Positions 35,801-46,249 of a stretch of 64,000 nucleotides of DNA are shown here, in pieces. The position numbers were made by a program, and so were the translations under genes. Numbering within the stretch: the stretch's first letter is position 1; each line of letters begins with the position of its first letter. The stretch is from Cheilinus undulatus (Eukaryota > Chordata > Actinopteri > Labriformes > Labridae): positions 13,365,579 to 13,429,578 of the forward strand of contig NC_054865.1 of the NCBI RefSeq assembly GCF_018320785.1, written 5' to 3'. The notes under the pieces were generated by a model that worked only from the letters and a program-made list of their open reading frames with translations, was not told the origin of the DNA and did not search any database.

Positions 35801-38084
35801 CTGTACTAGCAGACACACTTTAAATTCGTTTTAATTTGTGCTTCTTGAGAAAAATTTGTTATTTAGTTTGTACTGTTATTGGTATTAATAATGCTAAGGA
35901 AGTTACAAGTACAAAAAGACAAACGTGTACCAGTAAAAAACTCATTTTCATATTTATCTCCTGATTTAATGTCAAAGTAAGACACCTGGGCACCTGGGTG
36001 TGATGAAAACTTTCTTAAACATAACAGGAGGCACAGGAGGCCTGGCATTTAGTCTGTTTTATAAATAAGATCAAATAAACTTAGGTTATTGAGAAATTAT
36101 CTTGTTTCCCCCTTTTTTGCAAATTTTTGTTAAAGCAAAAAGTTGTTTTGATTATATTATCAGATTGTACTGGATCAAATCAGACCGAATTGAATCGGAT
36201 CAGACCGAATCGTTCTGTATTGTAATGAATCTTCAGTGAATCAAACCGTAGTCTGTGAATCAAGATTTGAATCAAATCGTCTTGAGAAGGAGAGATTCAC
36301 ACCCCTATTGTCTATCTCTGTACGTCAGCCCTGTGATCAACTGGTGACCAGTCCAGGTGGTACCCCGCCTCTTGCCCAATAAATGCGACCCCCAACAGGA
36401 TAAGCAGTATAGAAAATGTATGGATGAATTTGAATGGATTGTTCTGTTCCATCTCTTTCACTCAGTGGAGATTCTTGTTAAAAGTTTTTGTACTGTTTTA
36501 TCATTAGATATAGATCATGTCACTTTTAAACATGTGGTTCTAAAAAGTGTTGAAAATATCGACAACCTTAATGTGTGGAGCTGAAATGATCAGAAACCAC
36601 AGACCAGTTTGTCATGTTTGTGGTTTGCAAGAAGACACAGTAATATCTTTAATGATGCTTCACATTAACTTAAGTGGATGAGACCTTTTACTTCATGATG
36701 GGTAGGATTATTCTGTCTCCATTATTAGTTTTGTACTTTACTGCTTTACCTTTAGTTTCAGGTCACTTGACACTCTTTTGGAGAACATTAACTGTGAATA
36801 AAACAGCAGAAACGCTGGGAGAGAAAGAGTGAGGAGGTCATTTGGAAACGGGTTTAAATATTTTTCAATTAACCTCAAAAGCATTGCTTACGGCAGAATA
36901 CACTGTTATTAGATGTATTATTGTAACACGCTCCATATGCTGCATTATTAGTGTAGTACATTGTGATCTGTTTAGCTGTAATGGCCCAGTTTTATCCCCA
37001 GCATCATTTAAGTTTAATGTGCTCTTTTCTAAAATAGCTGTGTACTTGGGGTGCAAACATCCATATTAACCACAACAAGAGGGTCAAACATCCCCACAAC
37101 AATCCTGTCTATACACAGCGTTGTACCATCAGTATTCAGAGACTGGTCGTGAGTTGTCATATCCACTTAGAGCTCCTCTGATGTCGGCTCTAGACTCAGC
37201 TTCACTTCATGGATCAGTGGGCTAATGACAGAAGGGAAGTTTGGAGTCACAGCTGGTAAAACATGGAACAAGTGTGGCAGTGACCCTGTAATGATCCCTT
37301 ACACAAGATATTTAACATGAGCTGTAAAACTGCCTTTTTTCCCCACTTTTTTTCTCCCTGCATATGACAGAAATCAAGTTTTTAAGCTCTTAAGCATTCA
37401 AATAAAACGCTGAGTATGTTAAACAGTTTCACAACACCGCTCATGAACTATTAATGTGCCGGCTCCATCAATCACTTCCCATTAAGACTTTCCACTTGAC
37501 ATTAACATGTGCCATTTGGAGGAGGGGGGTTATTCACTGTGTCTTAAAGTAGCATGAGTCGATCCATTTTTAATACAGCCGGGCTCAGTGGGAATTTAAC
37601 GTCTAACATGGCTGGTTTTCTGCATGTTGAGCCCACTGGGAGCTCGCGATTTAGACAACATGATATTAGATTAACTCTTAATTGGGAAAAAGTGTTTTGC
37701 TGTCACTGCAGAGAATACAAAACAGAGCATTAGGCTAATACAACACTTAATTATACAAGTGCATTAACTTTAAGAACATCTGCACTCCAGCCCACCTCTT
37801 GTCTCCCGCTGAATTAGCTGACAGATTGTTCTCCTCCCGCAGCAGCTGCTTTCAAGGCCACTTTCCTGGGAAATGCCCCCTGCGGTGTCTACAAGTACAA
37901 ACTGCCCAAAGCGGCTCGGACAGAGAGCAACGTGGGAACAAAGGTGTTCTTCTTCAAAGCCATTCTGTCAGACGGCGGTCCCCCTGCTGCTCCCAACGCT
38001 TCTCTACTATGGGTAAAGAAAGACGAACTGCAGCGCTATCTGAAACCAGCGTACATGATGAAGGTCGAACACTTCCTCGTCTGA
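26614..38084 (+). CDS. mrpl46: Mitochondrial large ribosomal subunit protein mL46, complete, four exons
   Basis: Exons: 26614-26874, 28929-29130, 30046-30216, 37843-38084. All introns are GT-AG and in phase; total 291 residues (human about 279). Start [12 protein letters not shown] matches the human MAAP start; an in-frame ATG at 26599 (MQQKK-) is an alternative. The N-terminal about 50 residues are Arg/Ser/Ala-rich with [10 protein letters not shown], a typical presequence. Then come [36 protein letters not shown], an acidic [12 protein letters not shown] stretch, [55 protein letters not shown] and [17 protein letters not shown]. The family has a Nudix-like fold; [12 protein letters not shown] sits where the Nudix box would be but lacks the catalytic REXXEE pattern, so a structural role is expected. 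Divergent from mrps11. Confidence 0.97.
27276..27890 (+). repeat. AT-rich dispersed repeat (AAGGTTATTATAG family), forward copy
   Basis: Begins AACCAAGGTTATTATAGCAA then runs of AACTAAAA and AAATTAAAACT. The same beginning occurs in reverse at 31465 leftward. In mrpl46 intron 1. Class unknown. Confidence 0.55.
28503..28560 (+). repeat. Short tandem repeat, about 18-20 bp unit
   Basis: CTCTTTAAAAGGGAAAAA is repeated with small length changes in mrpl46 intron 1. Confidence 0.7.
28929..29130 (+). CDS. mrpl46: mrpl46 exon 2
   Basis: Acceptor tctttgcag; donor gtcagt (non-consensus third base). Encodes [20 protein letters not shown] through FQPAERVN, including the acidic linker. Confidence 0.96.
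29131..30045 (+). other. mrpl46 intron 2
   Basis: Holds a short repeat-like piece at 29385-29440 (GCAGTCTAAATGCAC and TTTGTGCAGTTTAC) related to the hairpin at 22661-22710. Nothing else recognised. Confidence 0.45.
30046..30216 (+). CDS. mrpl46: mrpl46 exon 3
   Basis: Acceptor tcgttcag; donor gtaaaa. Encodes [20 protein letters not shown] through AERALASLP, including the Nudix-box-like segment. Confidence 0.95.
31030..31465 (-). repeat. AT-rich dispersed repeat (AAGGTTATTATAG family), reverse copy
   Basis: On the minus strand it starts ATCAAGGTTATTATAGTTAA followed by CTAAAACTAATTAACTAAAA, matching the start of the copy at 27.3 kb. It lies in mrpl46 intron 3, so the two copies form an inverted pair around exons 2 and 3. 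Confidence 0.55.
31470..34670 (+). other. mrpl46 intron 3, unassigned part
   Basis: No exon or RNA gene recognised. GCAGGGGTCATCCACTT at 32415 looks like a lone hAT-type end; no partner terminus found. A T-rich run lies around 33935-33952. Confidence 0.4.
34672..35502 (-). repeat. Fish SINE-type repeat, split by a MITE
   Basis: 34672-34836 contains TTGCCCTTTATTTAGAGAGG then ACAGTTAAAGAAAGACAG, a common fish repeat. The other end, GCTCTGCCAACTGAGCC at about 35480, is the reverse of a tRNA-like GGCTCAGTTGGCAGAGC A-box. The two parts are separated by the element at 34837-35469. Confidence 0.6.
34837..35469. mobile_element. PIF/Harbinger-like MITE, copy 2 (inside the SINE)
   Basis: Left terminus GGCCTTGTCAACACGGAGAT, right terminus in reverse GGCCCCGTACACATGGAGAC. 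Flanks TGA (34834-34836) and TAA (35470-35472) fit a 3-bp TWA duplication with one change. It matches 13617-14239 in the opposite orientation along much of its length. Confidence 0.66.
36165..36305. repeat. Dispersed repeat with GAATC-rich interior
   Basis: Repeating words such as AATCAGACCGAAT and GAATCGGATCAGACC end in GAGATTCACACCCCTA, which reads in reverse as an hAT-like TAGGGGTGTGAATCTC terminus. No left end seen. Confidence 0.45.
36310..36430 (+). repeat. LINE/SINE 3' tail fragment
   Basis: GGTGACCAGTCCAGGTGGTA then CCCCGCCTCTTGCCCAATAA and GGATAAGCAGTATAGAAAAT match the common fish repeat tail ending GGATAAGCGG...ATGGATGGA. In mrpl46 intron 3. Confidence 0.6.
37843..38084 (+). CDS. 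mrpl46: mrpl46 terminal exon
   Basis: The acceptor is a tandem cgCAGCAG, so the exon can begin at 37843 or 37846 with frame kept. Encodes [20 protein letters not shown] through [10 protein letters not shown] and TGA (38082-38084). It follows a 7.6-kb intron. Confidence 0.96.
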
Positions 38085-38215
38085 GTGTGACATCCAAACA
38101 CACAGCAGAGACGCTGACTCGCAGAATGATATTTATGAGGTCTAAGTAGACGCCCTTGTTGCTTTTCTGTCATCATCAAATGTTCTTTCATTCATTATAT
38201 ATGGTTCAATGTATA

Positions 38216-38221
38216 AATAAA
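38216..38221 (+). terminator. mrpl46: Polyadenylation signal of mrpl46
   Basis: AATAAA 131 bases after the mrpl46 stop, followed by a T-rich stretch. Confidence 0.75.
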
Positions 38222-38989
38222 AGTTCTTTTTCCATATCAATTTTCCTCATTACTGGTTGTCAGTCTGAAGAAACCTCAGATGTGAACTTCTTGACGTTAA
38301 GAGAAATCTATGCAGATACTGTATATCAGAAATATGTCAGATAAAGTTCCTATGGTATGATATTTTTACCCTAATTAGATTCACATTGTTATCTGATGTA
38401 TGCAGGACTTGGGCCAACAGGCATGGACATGGTGAGTAAGCTGCCTGAGGGCATCGTTTGGCAAGAAGGAGGACTGACACAACCTCCGTCATGCTCTGGA
38501 TGTCTTTGCATATTGCCAGGGGCATGGGGGATAACAAAGTCCACACCTTGAGGGCAGAGTAAGAGGGGGATGTAGCGAGTAAGCATGGCCTCAGGCAGTG
38601 ATTTTCAAACGTTTTTTTTCCCAAGATCAAGCCAAAATCTCAAGACACACTATGTTTACTTCCATGCTGAGTCACTTCTTTCATGTGTAATCTTTACTTG
38701 ATGTTTATTTGTAGTAAAAATGCACAGTTGTTCACATTCACAACACACACTTAGACGTGCTTTGCTACACCATTTGGGAATAACTGATTGAAACAAATGC
38801 ACTCTGTTTTTACAGCGTACCCTTCAGCCGTGTCAGTCTTATTCAAAGTTTTGGATTAAAGCAATTTCAAACAGCAAATTCAAAACTTTTTGTACCTGTT
38901 ATTTGTAGTTCTACTCTAAATTAACTAAAATATGTTTTAATGGAACAAAAGCAGACTTAGAAAATACCAGAAATCCAGTAAAGGTGCTC

Positions 38990-39607
38990 CATGGCGTTGA
39001 GGTCAGGGCTCTGAGTGGGCCAGTCAAGTTCTTCTACATCAAACTCATGAAACATGCCTTTACAGTCCTTGCTTTGTGCACTGAGGCACAGTCATGTTGG
39101 AACAGAAAAGGGCCTTCCGCAAACTGCCCAAACTCAGGCAGGTAGTGTTCTTCCTGGCATCCACCAAACCCAGACTCACTCACCTGAATTCCAAACAGAG
39201 AAGCGTTATTCCACAGAACTTGTTTCCGCTGCTCCACAGTCCAGTGTCGGTGAGATACCAAGTGGGCTACTCAGCCATAAAAACCCATTACATAAAGTTC
39301 CCACCGCACAGTTCATTGGATGTTCTGAACTCTTCAGCTATGGACCCAGCAGAGCATTGGTGACTTTTATGCAACATGCGCCTTAGAGGTTGTCTTACTG
39401 CAAAGGTGGCATACTCATTACACCTATCACAGTAACATGCTTGAGGTCACTGAGCTCTTCATAACAACAAATTTAGGATCACAAATGTTTGCATATGGAG
39501 ACTGCGTGGCTAAGTGCTTCATTTCATACACTTTCATACAGGCCTGACTGAAACACCTAAATTCAACAATCAACAGGTGTGACCAAATACTTTTGTCCAT
39601 ATGGTGC
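38990..39607 (-). mobile_element. Tc1/mariner element, 5'-truncated or internally deleted
   Basis: On the minus strand, HRHWTVEQRKQVLWNNASLF then ESGFGGCQEEHYLPEFGQFA resembles the central catalytic part of a Tc1 transposase (consensus VLWSDESRF...). The plus-strand right edge ACCAAATACTTTTGTCCATA resembles a Tc1-type terminus. The other terminus is not evident. Not functional. Located downstream of mrpl46. Confidence 0.75.
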
Positions 39608-39898
39608 AAATTTACTCTAACATAACAATACAGTAGGCTGAATGAGTTTCGCCCAAAGAATCAGCCAATCCCAGAGACTCTTCAGGAGTGTATGCTAAGG
39701 CGGTATAAAACAGGCCCATTTAGAGATACTGTCCGTTTTCATTGCAGTTATTAGGTTTTTGATAGCATCTATCAAATGTAAAACTATCCATTGTCAGTTA
39801 TTTGAAGGAAAAAAAAAACATTTTATGGTTACAGAAAGGGAGGTCTTAACCCTACTAGCCCATCTATACCAGATAAATCTGGCCACATCTACATAATA

Positions 39899-41502
39899 CA
39901 GTTACAAGAAAAAGTATGTGAACCCTTTGGGATTTCTTGGATTTCTGCATAAATTGGTCATAAAATGTGTTCTGATCTTCATCTAAGTCTAACCATAGAC
40001 AAACACAGTCTGCTTAAACTAATACTGCACAAAAAAATGATATGTTTTCATGTTTTTATGGAACAAAACATGTTAACATTCACAGTGTAGGGTGGAAAAA
40101 GTATGTGAACCCCTAGGCTAATGACTTCTCCAAGAGCTAATTGGAGCCAGGAGTCAGCCAACCTGGAGTTCAATCAATGTGATGAGATTGGATGTGTTGG
40201 TTAAAGCTGCCCTGCCCTATAAAAAACACACACCAGTTTTGAATTTGCTGTTCTCAAGAAGCATTGCCTGTTGTGAACCATGCCTGGCACAAAAGAGCTC
40301 TCAGAAGACCTATGATCAAGAATTGTTGACTTGCATGAAGCTGAGAGGGTTACAAAAGTCTCTCTAAAAGCCTTGATGTTCATGTGTCCATGGTAAGACA
40401 GACTGTCTACAAATAGAGGTTCAGCACTGTTGCTACTCCCCCTAGGCGTAGTTGTCCTGTAAAGATGACTGCAAGAACACAGTACAGAATGCTAAATGAG
40501 GTGAAGAAGACTTCATGAGTGTCAGCTAAAGACTTACAGAAGTCTCTGGCACATTCTAACATTTGTGTTGACAAATCTACAATGAGTAAAAAATTAAACA
40601 AGAATGGAGTTCATGGGTGGACACCACAGAGAAAGCCACTGCTATCCAAAAAAAACATTGCTGCACATTTGAAGTTTACAAAGAGCACCTGCATGTTCCA
40701 CAGCACTACTGGCAAAATATTCTGTAGACAGATGAAACCAAAATTGAGTTGTTTGGACGGAACACACAACGCTATGTGTGGAGAAAAAAAGGCACAGCAC
40801 ACCAACATCAAAACCTCATTCCAACTGTGAAATATGGTGGAGGGGCCATCATGGTTTGGGGCTGCTTTGCTGCCTCAGGGCCTGGACGGATTGCTGTCAT
40901 TGATGGAAAAATGAGTTCCCAAGTTTATCAAGACATTTTGCAGGAAAACTTAAGACCATCTGACCGCCAACTGAAGCTCAACAGAGGATGGGTGACCCAA
41001 AGCATAGAAGTAAATCAACAACAGAATGGCTTCAACAGAAAAAAACACGCCTTCTGGTGTGGCACCAGTCAGAGTCCTGACCTCAACCTGATTGAGATGC
41101 TGTGGTATGACCTCAAGAGAGCGATTCACACCAGACATCCCAAGAATATTGCTGCACTAAAACAGTTTTCTAAAGAGGAATGGTCCAAAATTCCTCCTGA
41201 CCGTTGTGCAGGTCTAATCTGTTCCAACAGGAAACATTTGGTTGAGGTTATTACTGCCAAAGGAGGGTCAACCAGTCATTAACCTAGGGGTTCACATACT
41301 TTTTCCACCCTACACTGTGAATGTTAACATGTTTTGTTCCATAAAAACATGAAAACATATCATTTTTTGGTGCAGTATTAGTTTAAGCAGACTGTGTTTG
41401 TCTATTGTTGTGACTTAGATGAAGATCAGAACACATTTTATGACCAATTTATGCAGAAATCCAAGAAATCCCAGAGGGTTCACATACTTTTTCTTGCAAC
41501 TG
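39899..41502 (+). mobile_element. Tc1/mariner element, 1604 bp, with nearly identical ~220-bp inverted arms
   Basis: TA lies on both sides (39897-39898 and 41503-41504). The left arm (39899-40117) and right arm (41283-41502) are reverse complements with only a handful of differences. Each arm holds two copies of AAGTATGTGAACCC, one outer and one inner, the IR/DR layout of Sleeping Beauty-type transposons where the transposase binds. Transposase remnants lie between (separate entry). Confidence 0.95.
40280..41282 (+). pseudogene. Inactive Tc1 transposase
   Basis: Starts [11 protein letters not shown] at 40280 and meets several in-frame stops in the first 250 bases. SAKDLQKSLAHSNICVDKST from 40522 is the second HTH region. 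From 40749 a 177-codon frame covers MFGRNTQRYVWRKKGTAHQH, GGGAIMVWGCFAASGPGRIA and [18 protein letters not shown]. The segment with the second catalytic Asp (family motif QDNDPKHTS) is missing because of a local frame change near 40990-41060. Confidence 0.9.
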
Positions 41503-41507
41503 TATTT

Positions 41508-42152
41508 ATTACCTCCACCAATGAGGTTATGTGATCGGGTGGGATGTTTGTTTGTTTGTTTGTTTGTTTGTTTGTTTGTTTGTTTGTTAGCAACATAACT
41601 CAAAAAGTCATGGACAGATTTTCATGAAATTTTCAGGAAATGTCAGAAATGGCATAAGGAAGAACTGATTAGATTTTGGGACTCATCTGGACACCATCTG
41701 GATCCAGGAATTTTTGAAAGGATTTTGTACTATTGGGAGATAGGGCTCATGGCGGAGCTCTGCGCTGTTACCACTTTCCACCAGGAGATGGCGGACATGA
41801 GTAACTTTTTTTTTAAACGTTTTGGAGTTCATAGATTTTGAAAGACGCATGCCTGGTCGGGGAAACGAGTAAGAGCATAACAGAGAGAAAGACAGCGAAT
41901 TGTAGCAAGAATACTGACAATGCTGGGAGGAATAGAGGAATATTCACCCTCTGCTATGACTTCTACACATAGGGAAGCCAATGCTTTGCCTCACTGTGTC
42001 TCCACCCCACTGGGGAAGGAGTAATCGGCGAATTAGATTTCGGGAGTGATTTGGATCATCATCTGGATGCAGGAATGTTTTTAAAGGATTCCTCACTATT
42101 GGGAGATAGGGCTAATGGCAGAGGTCTGTGCTCTCTGAGTGCTTTTCTAGTA
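41508..42152 (+). repeat. Dispersed fish repeat with (GTTT)n and an internal partial duplication
   Basis: Begins ATTACCTCCACCAATGAGGT, then (GTTT) about 10.5 units at 41546-41588, then AACTCAAAAAGTCATGGACA. A block TGGATCCAGGAATTTTTGAA, ACTATTGGGAGATAGGGCT at about 41698-41770 recurs at about 42064-42135, so the copy carries two versions of its 3' half. Class not assigned; it abuts the Tc1 element. Confidence 0.65.
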
Positions 42153-45100
42153 TTTCTTTGAATTTAAGATGTATTTAGGGCTTTTGCATTCAATTAGATA
42201 CACCATTGGATAGAGGAAAACAGTAGCTTGAGGAAAAACATGCAGGAAAAGAGCTATAGGTCAGACATGTACCTGGGCCACCTGCTAGAAGAATGGGCTC
42301 CAGTATTATTTATATGTCTGTGCATACTATCTATCTATCTTAAATTTTGGAATGAAAAATGGAAATTTTAAATCAATCCCTAACATCTTGGTCCACATGG
42401 ACTGACAGCTGGTTGGTCTATATGAATAATAAGTGCTATGCCTCACATAGCTGACTCAGTGCTTGAGATGCAGTGTTAAATGTAGACATGCTCACTGTTC
42501 TTAGTCACTATGTGCTGATGCATTAAGTAACCTTTAGGAAAAATGTGCCTTTTTTACTTAAATGTACCCACCTCCTGATATGTATCTGGTCAGATTTCAG
42601 TCACAAATCTAAAGCTATGAGTATTTCAGGACAGATGACTATCCAGTCACATATTTCATATGAGCAGCTGATGATTTGGTGAAAGTGTTTTGTACTTTTA
42701 AACTGCAGCAGCTAACGAGTCACAGAGCTGTGAAAACTGAATTTTAAATGTGTTTGCTGCAGTGTGGAGAGCACTTTTCATGTTTAACTGTGTGGGCCTG
42801 ACAGTGACACAGTACAGGCCGGAGGTGAAGTGTGGAGCTGCAGCAGCATGCAGTGTCTCTCTCCAACAATAGATGGCAGTATTTACACACCAGCTGGCCA
42901 AAAAGCAGCAGTGTGTAATTATGCCTGTTTGCTGACCTCAGAGGGGGACTGCAGAGAGAGCTTTTCTGATCAACTTCCTCTTAGTCAAACTGAAAATATC
43001 CATCATAGCAGACTGATGTTGCTTCATAACAACCATGATAATTTGTGTGAGGTAAGAGCATGGTAGTGATTGCTGCTATCAGCCTGTTCTTTATATTCGT
43101 GTCTGCTGGGGTGAGTTTCTATCAGTGTACCAGACATTAGTCTGAGATTTTTTCCATCTTTGTATTTGGGGTTTGCAGGCCGTTCTGTCAGTAGCAGGGC
43201 ATGAAAGATGTGAAGGTCAGGGTGAGCTAATAAAGGCCATCAACTCTCCAACAATTTGGTTTGCTCTCAGAACCACTTACTATTCTGCTGGCTGACAGAG
43301 GCCTCCTGTTGCCCTCCTACTGCCCTCAGTCCTGCTCTTATGTCTGACGTCAAATCAAGGTGTAATCACAGGTACAAAGAGAGCAACTGTCTGCTTTTAT
43401 CTCCCAACATCTTTACCTAGATTGTAGTGAAAGGGCCTCAGAGATTACAGATTGGATAGAGAACAACAGGCTGTCAGTCCGGAGGTTGAAACTATAAGAG
43501 GTGTCAGTGGGCAAATGTCTATCTTTATCCCCCATTAAAAACAACAGTGTGGGTGCTTTTGAGCAAGGCATTTCTGTTCATGTGGAACTGTTCAACAGAA
43601 ACAAGAAAAGGTTGGCTTGTTCAAATCCTGTTGTGTTATTTCGGTCTGATGTTGCTCGTGATTTTCTCTTGCTCTTTGCATTGGTGGTTGACTCCTCACT
43701 TCCTCCTAGTATTAAGTATTACTGAATTTCTTTGTATAGCCTATTTAATATCTGTACTGCAGCAGAAACTAAACTACCAATGATCAAAATAACTACGACT
43801 GATTGCGTCAGACTCTGTAAACCCTAAGCTATTTTTTTTTTTACCATTTTGTCCTGCCTGGTGAAAACCTTGTCAAACATCAACCCTGTGGTGCACAGTC
43901 AAGCTCTAAGCATCCCTTTTTTCAGTCACTTGAATTTAAAAAAAAGTTATAGGACTATAAAGAAATTAAAACTCAAAGATTTTCATGCGTGATTAACAGT
44001 AAATAAAGACGAAGACTTTTTTGTACACAGCTTGTTCTCCAATCTCTTGGGGACCAAAAAGTAAAAAAAATTATCATTCTGTGACAAAAAGGCTTCAAAA
44101 AATTCACATATTTACAAAAAAGCCCTTACACTTTTGTGTTAGCTTTATTTGTGCCATTATTCTAAGCAGTTCCTGTCTGCAGTGTCACAGAGGGCCACGT
44201 CACAGACTCTCTGTCTTTCTCTCTATTATTAGCTGATCTGGCGTCCTCCTCCAGGATCTAAGTGTAATGATATGCACAGTTTAACAAAGAATAACAGCCT
44301 GGTTGTCACAGCAATGCATTGTGGGATATAAACAGACAATATGACTGAAAGCATTAGCAGCTAGCGGCAGAAATGATCAAAAAATTGATTAACGCTTAGA
44401 AGTCCACAGGCTATTTTTACGGTTTTGTCAATACTTTACTTTTGATGATATAAGGACTCAGAAAATGTTTACCATGCTCATGTTTGTTATCAGCAATTAG
44501 CACAATCTCAACTTTATGACATGAAAACAGATTTTTTTTTAACTTAAACTTATAGATTGATTGAGATATAAGATCTAACACCCCCCCAAAAATCAATAAA
44601 ACACTTTTTTTAATGCCATTCAATATGTATGTCACCTTTAGTCTGTGGCTTAATGGCGACATAGAAGAGGCTAAATATTACATGCCAGCTGAGATAGGTT
44701 TGCAAGGTTCCAGACTCATAAACTTCATATCAACAAGAAAGGGGAAACATTTTATAATAAATAGATTGATTTATTTATCTGTATACAAACCTGCCGCACT
44801 GATGGCTTTCTGCCTCTGGTAAAGCTGCTAAAAATGAGACAAAGATGTCATCTGTAGTGATACAGCCTAATCTGTCAAGAGTATCTGCAGGGATAGGAAA
44901 TCTGCTGTTGAATTGTTGCTTGGTGATTCTCTTTTCTCTTCTTAGCTTCATCTGTCTGCGAGATCTTTGGCCTGTTAGTCTTAGCCATTTTGTCCAACAA
45001 TAAAGGGACAGGCTGACTTCTTTTTAGCTGAAAGCTGGTGTGTAAACTAGTGTGGTAAATATGTATGCAATTCTCATGGAAGAACCACAACCTTCTACCA

Positions 45101-45490
45101 AAGCTGAATACAACTGGAAGCAGATGAACACGGCCTTCTGTGGAACGGGCCAGATGCCAGATGCCAGAACATAGTCCATATGATACATCAAAAAACAAGT
45201 GTAAGGCTGCAAGTTTTAACCCCCCATGGAGATTAAAAAAAACAGCAAAAACACTTCACAATTTCAATTGTTTTCAATGACAAAATCCCAGCATAATAGA
45301 CCTACATACACTTTTCTTGATAAACAATAGATGTATATATGCCCATAATGTGTATTAGAGCCACTCTGAAAATAGATAAAAAAAATAGTAATTATAATAA
45401 AGACCTTCTGATTTTCAAGAAAAAAACCCTCAAAATTCTCAAGTTGTTAATTGATGAGAAAAAAATTGTTTAAAGTGTAAATGTGCTTGA
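42153..45490. other. Intergenic, nothing recognised
   Basis: No exon, RNA gene or named repeat. 42700-42960 is somewhat richer in GC and CAG/CTG words (GCTGCAGCAGCATGCAGTG), but the frames are short and unlike any protein I know. Confidence 0.4.
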
Positions 45491-45499
45491 ACCAAAATG

Positions 45500-46137
45500 T
45501 AGAATTTTCGAGACTATAAGGTTGAAAATCCAAACACTGTTTTCAGTTTGGTCTCTTGTAAATTTTATGCTTTTATGTAAATTTACGATCTTAAAAACTT
45601 GACATTTTTCAGTTTAACATGTAAATTTGAGACTTCTTGAATTTGGAAATGCCAAGTGTTTTCTTGTAAAACTCAAAGTTTTTAAACTCTGAACTGAGTT
45701 TGATTTCTTGTATGAATTTAAAATCTCAAAATTTTTATTTTTTCCCCCTAAAGATGTTGGCATTTTGCACAAAATTAAATTTTCATTATTTCATCTTTAA
45801 ATGTTGGCCCTAATATTTACCATACCATTTTTTCTTGGACCCCCCCCCCCAAGAAGAGTAGAGACCCGCCAGGATCTAAGAGAAAAGAAAAAGTGACACA
45901 CTGCTGCCAAACAATTTTAATTGTTTTATTGATAAAACCCTAAAAAAGGCATATGCATGCTTTTCTTGTCTAAAGACAAGACCTTTGTTTAAACTACTTA
46001 ATAACTGTTTTATCATGGTTTTAGTCAATATTTGCAAATCTAATGTTGGCTGCCAAGAGCAGAGAGCAGACAAAGCCCCCCCTCCCAAGGTCTTTGGCGC
46101 TCCCCTGGGGGGTCCCAGACCTCAGGTTGGGAACCAG
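45500..46137. repeat. Dispersed repeat with hAT-like right end (copy B)
   Basis: AACACTGTTTTCAGTTTGGT at 45535 and the following AT-rich blocks recur at 60170. The right end CAGGTTGGGAACCAGTGG reads in reverse as CCACTGGTTCCCAACCTG, an hAT-type terminus. The last about 250 bp match 8735-8880. A C10 run is at 45841. Confidence 0.55.
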
Positions 46138-46240
46138 TGGTCTAGAGGTTAGGTTGCACCATGACGCAGGTAACCCGGGTACAAGTTTGACATTTCCCAT
46201 ATTGCTGCTCTCTCTGGCATCACCGGAGTTACTCTAGAAA
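46137..46240 (+). repeat. tRNA-like SINE fragment
   Basis: A-box-like GTGGTCTAGAGGTTAGGTTG and B-box-like GGGTACAAGTTTGAC, followed by CATTTCCCATATTGCTGC. It directly follows the end of the preceding repeat. Family not assigned. Confidence 0.5.
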
Positions 46241-46249
46241 ACTCCCACT

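Noticed and set aside
38337..38630. Overlapping minus-strand frames just downstream of mrpl46 (97 and 65 codons)
   Set aside because: Two different frames both look partly protein-like, neither has splice sites or a family I know, and the region runs into a hAT-like CAGTGATTTTCAAACG. Probably repeat-derived; left unannotated.
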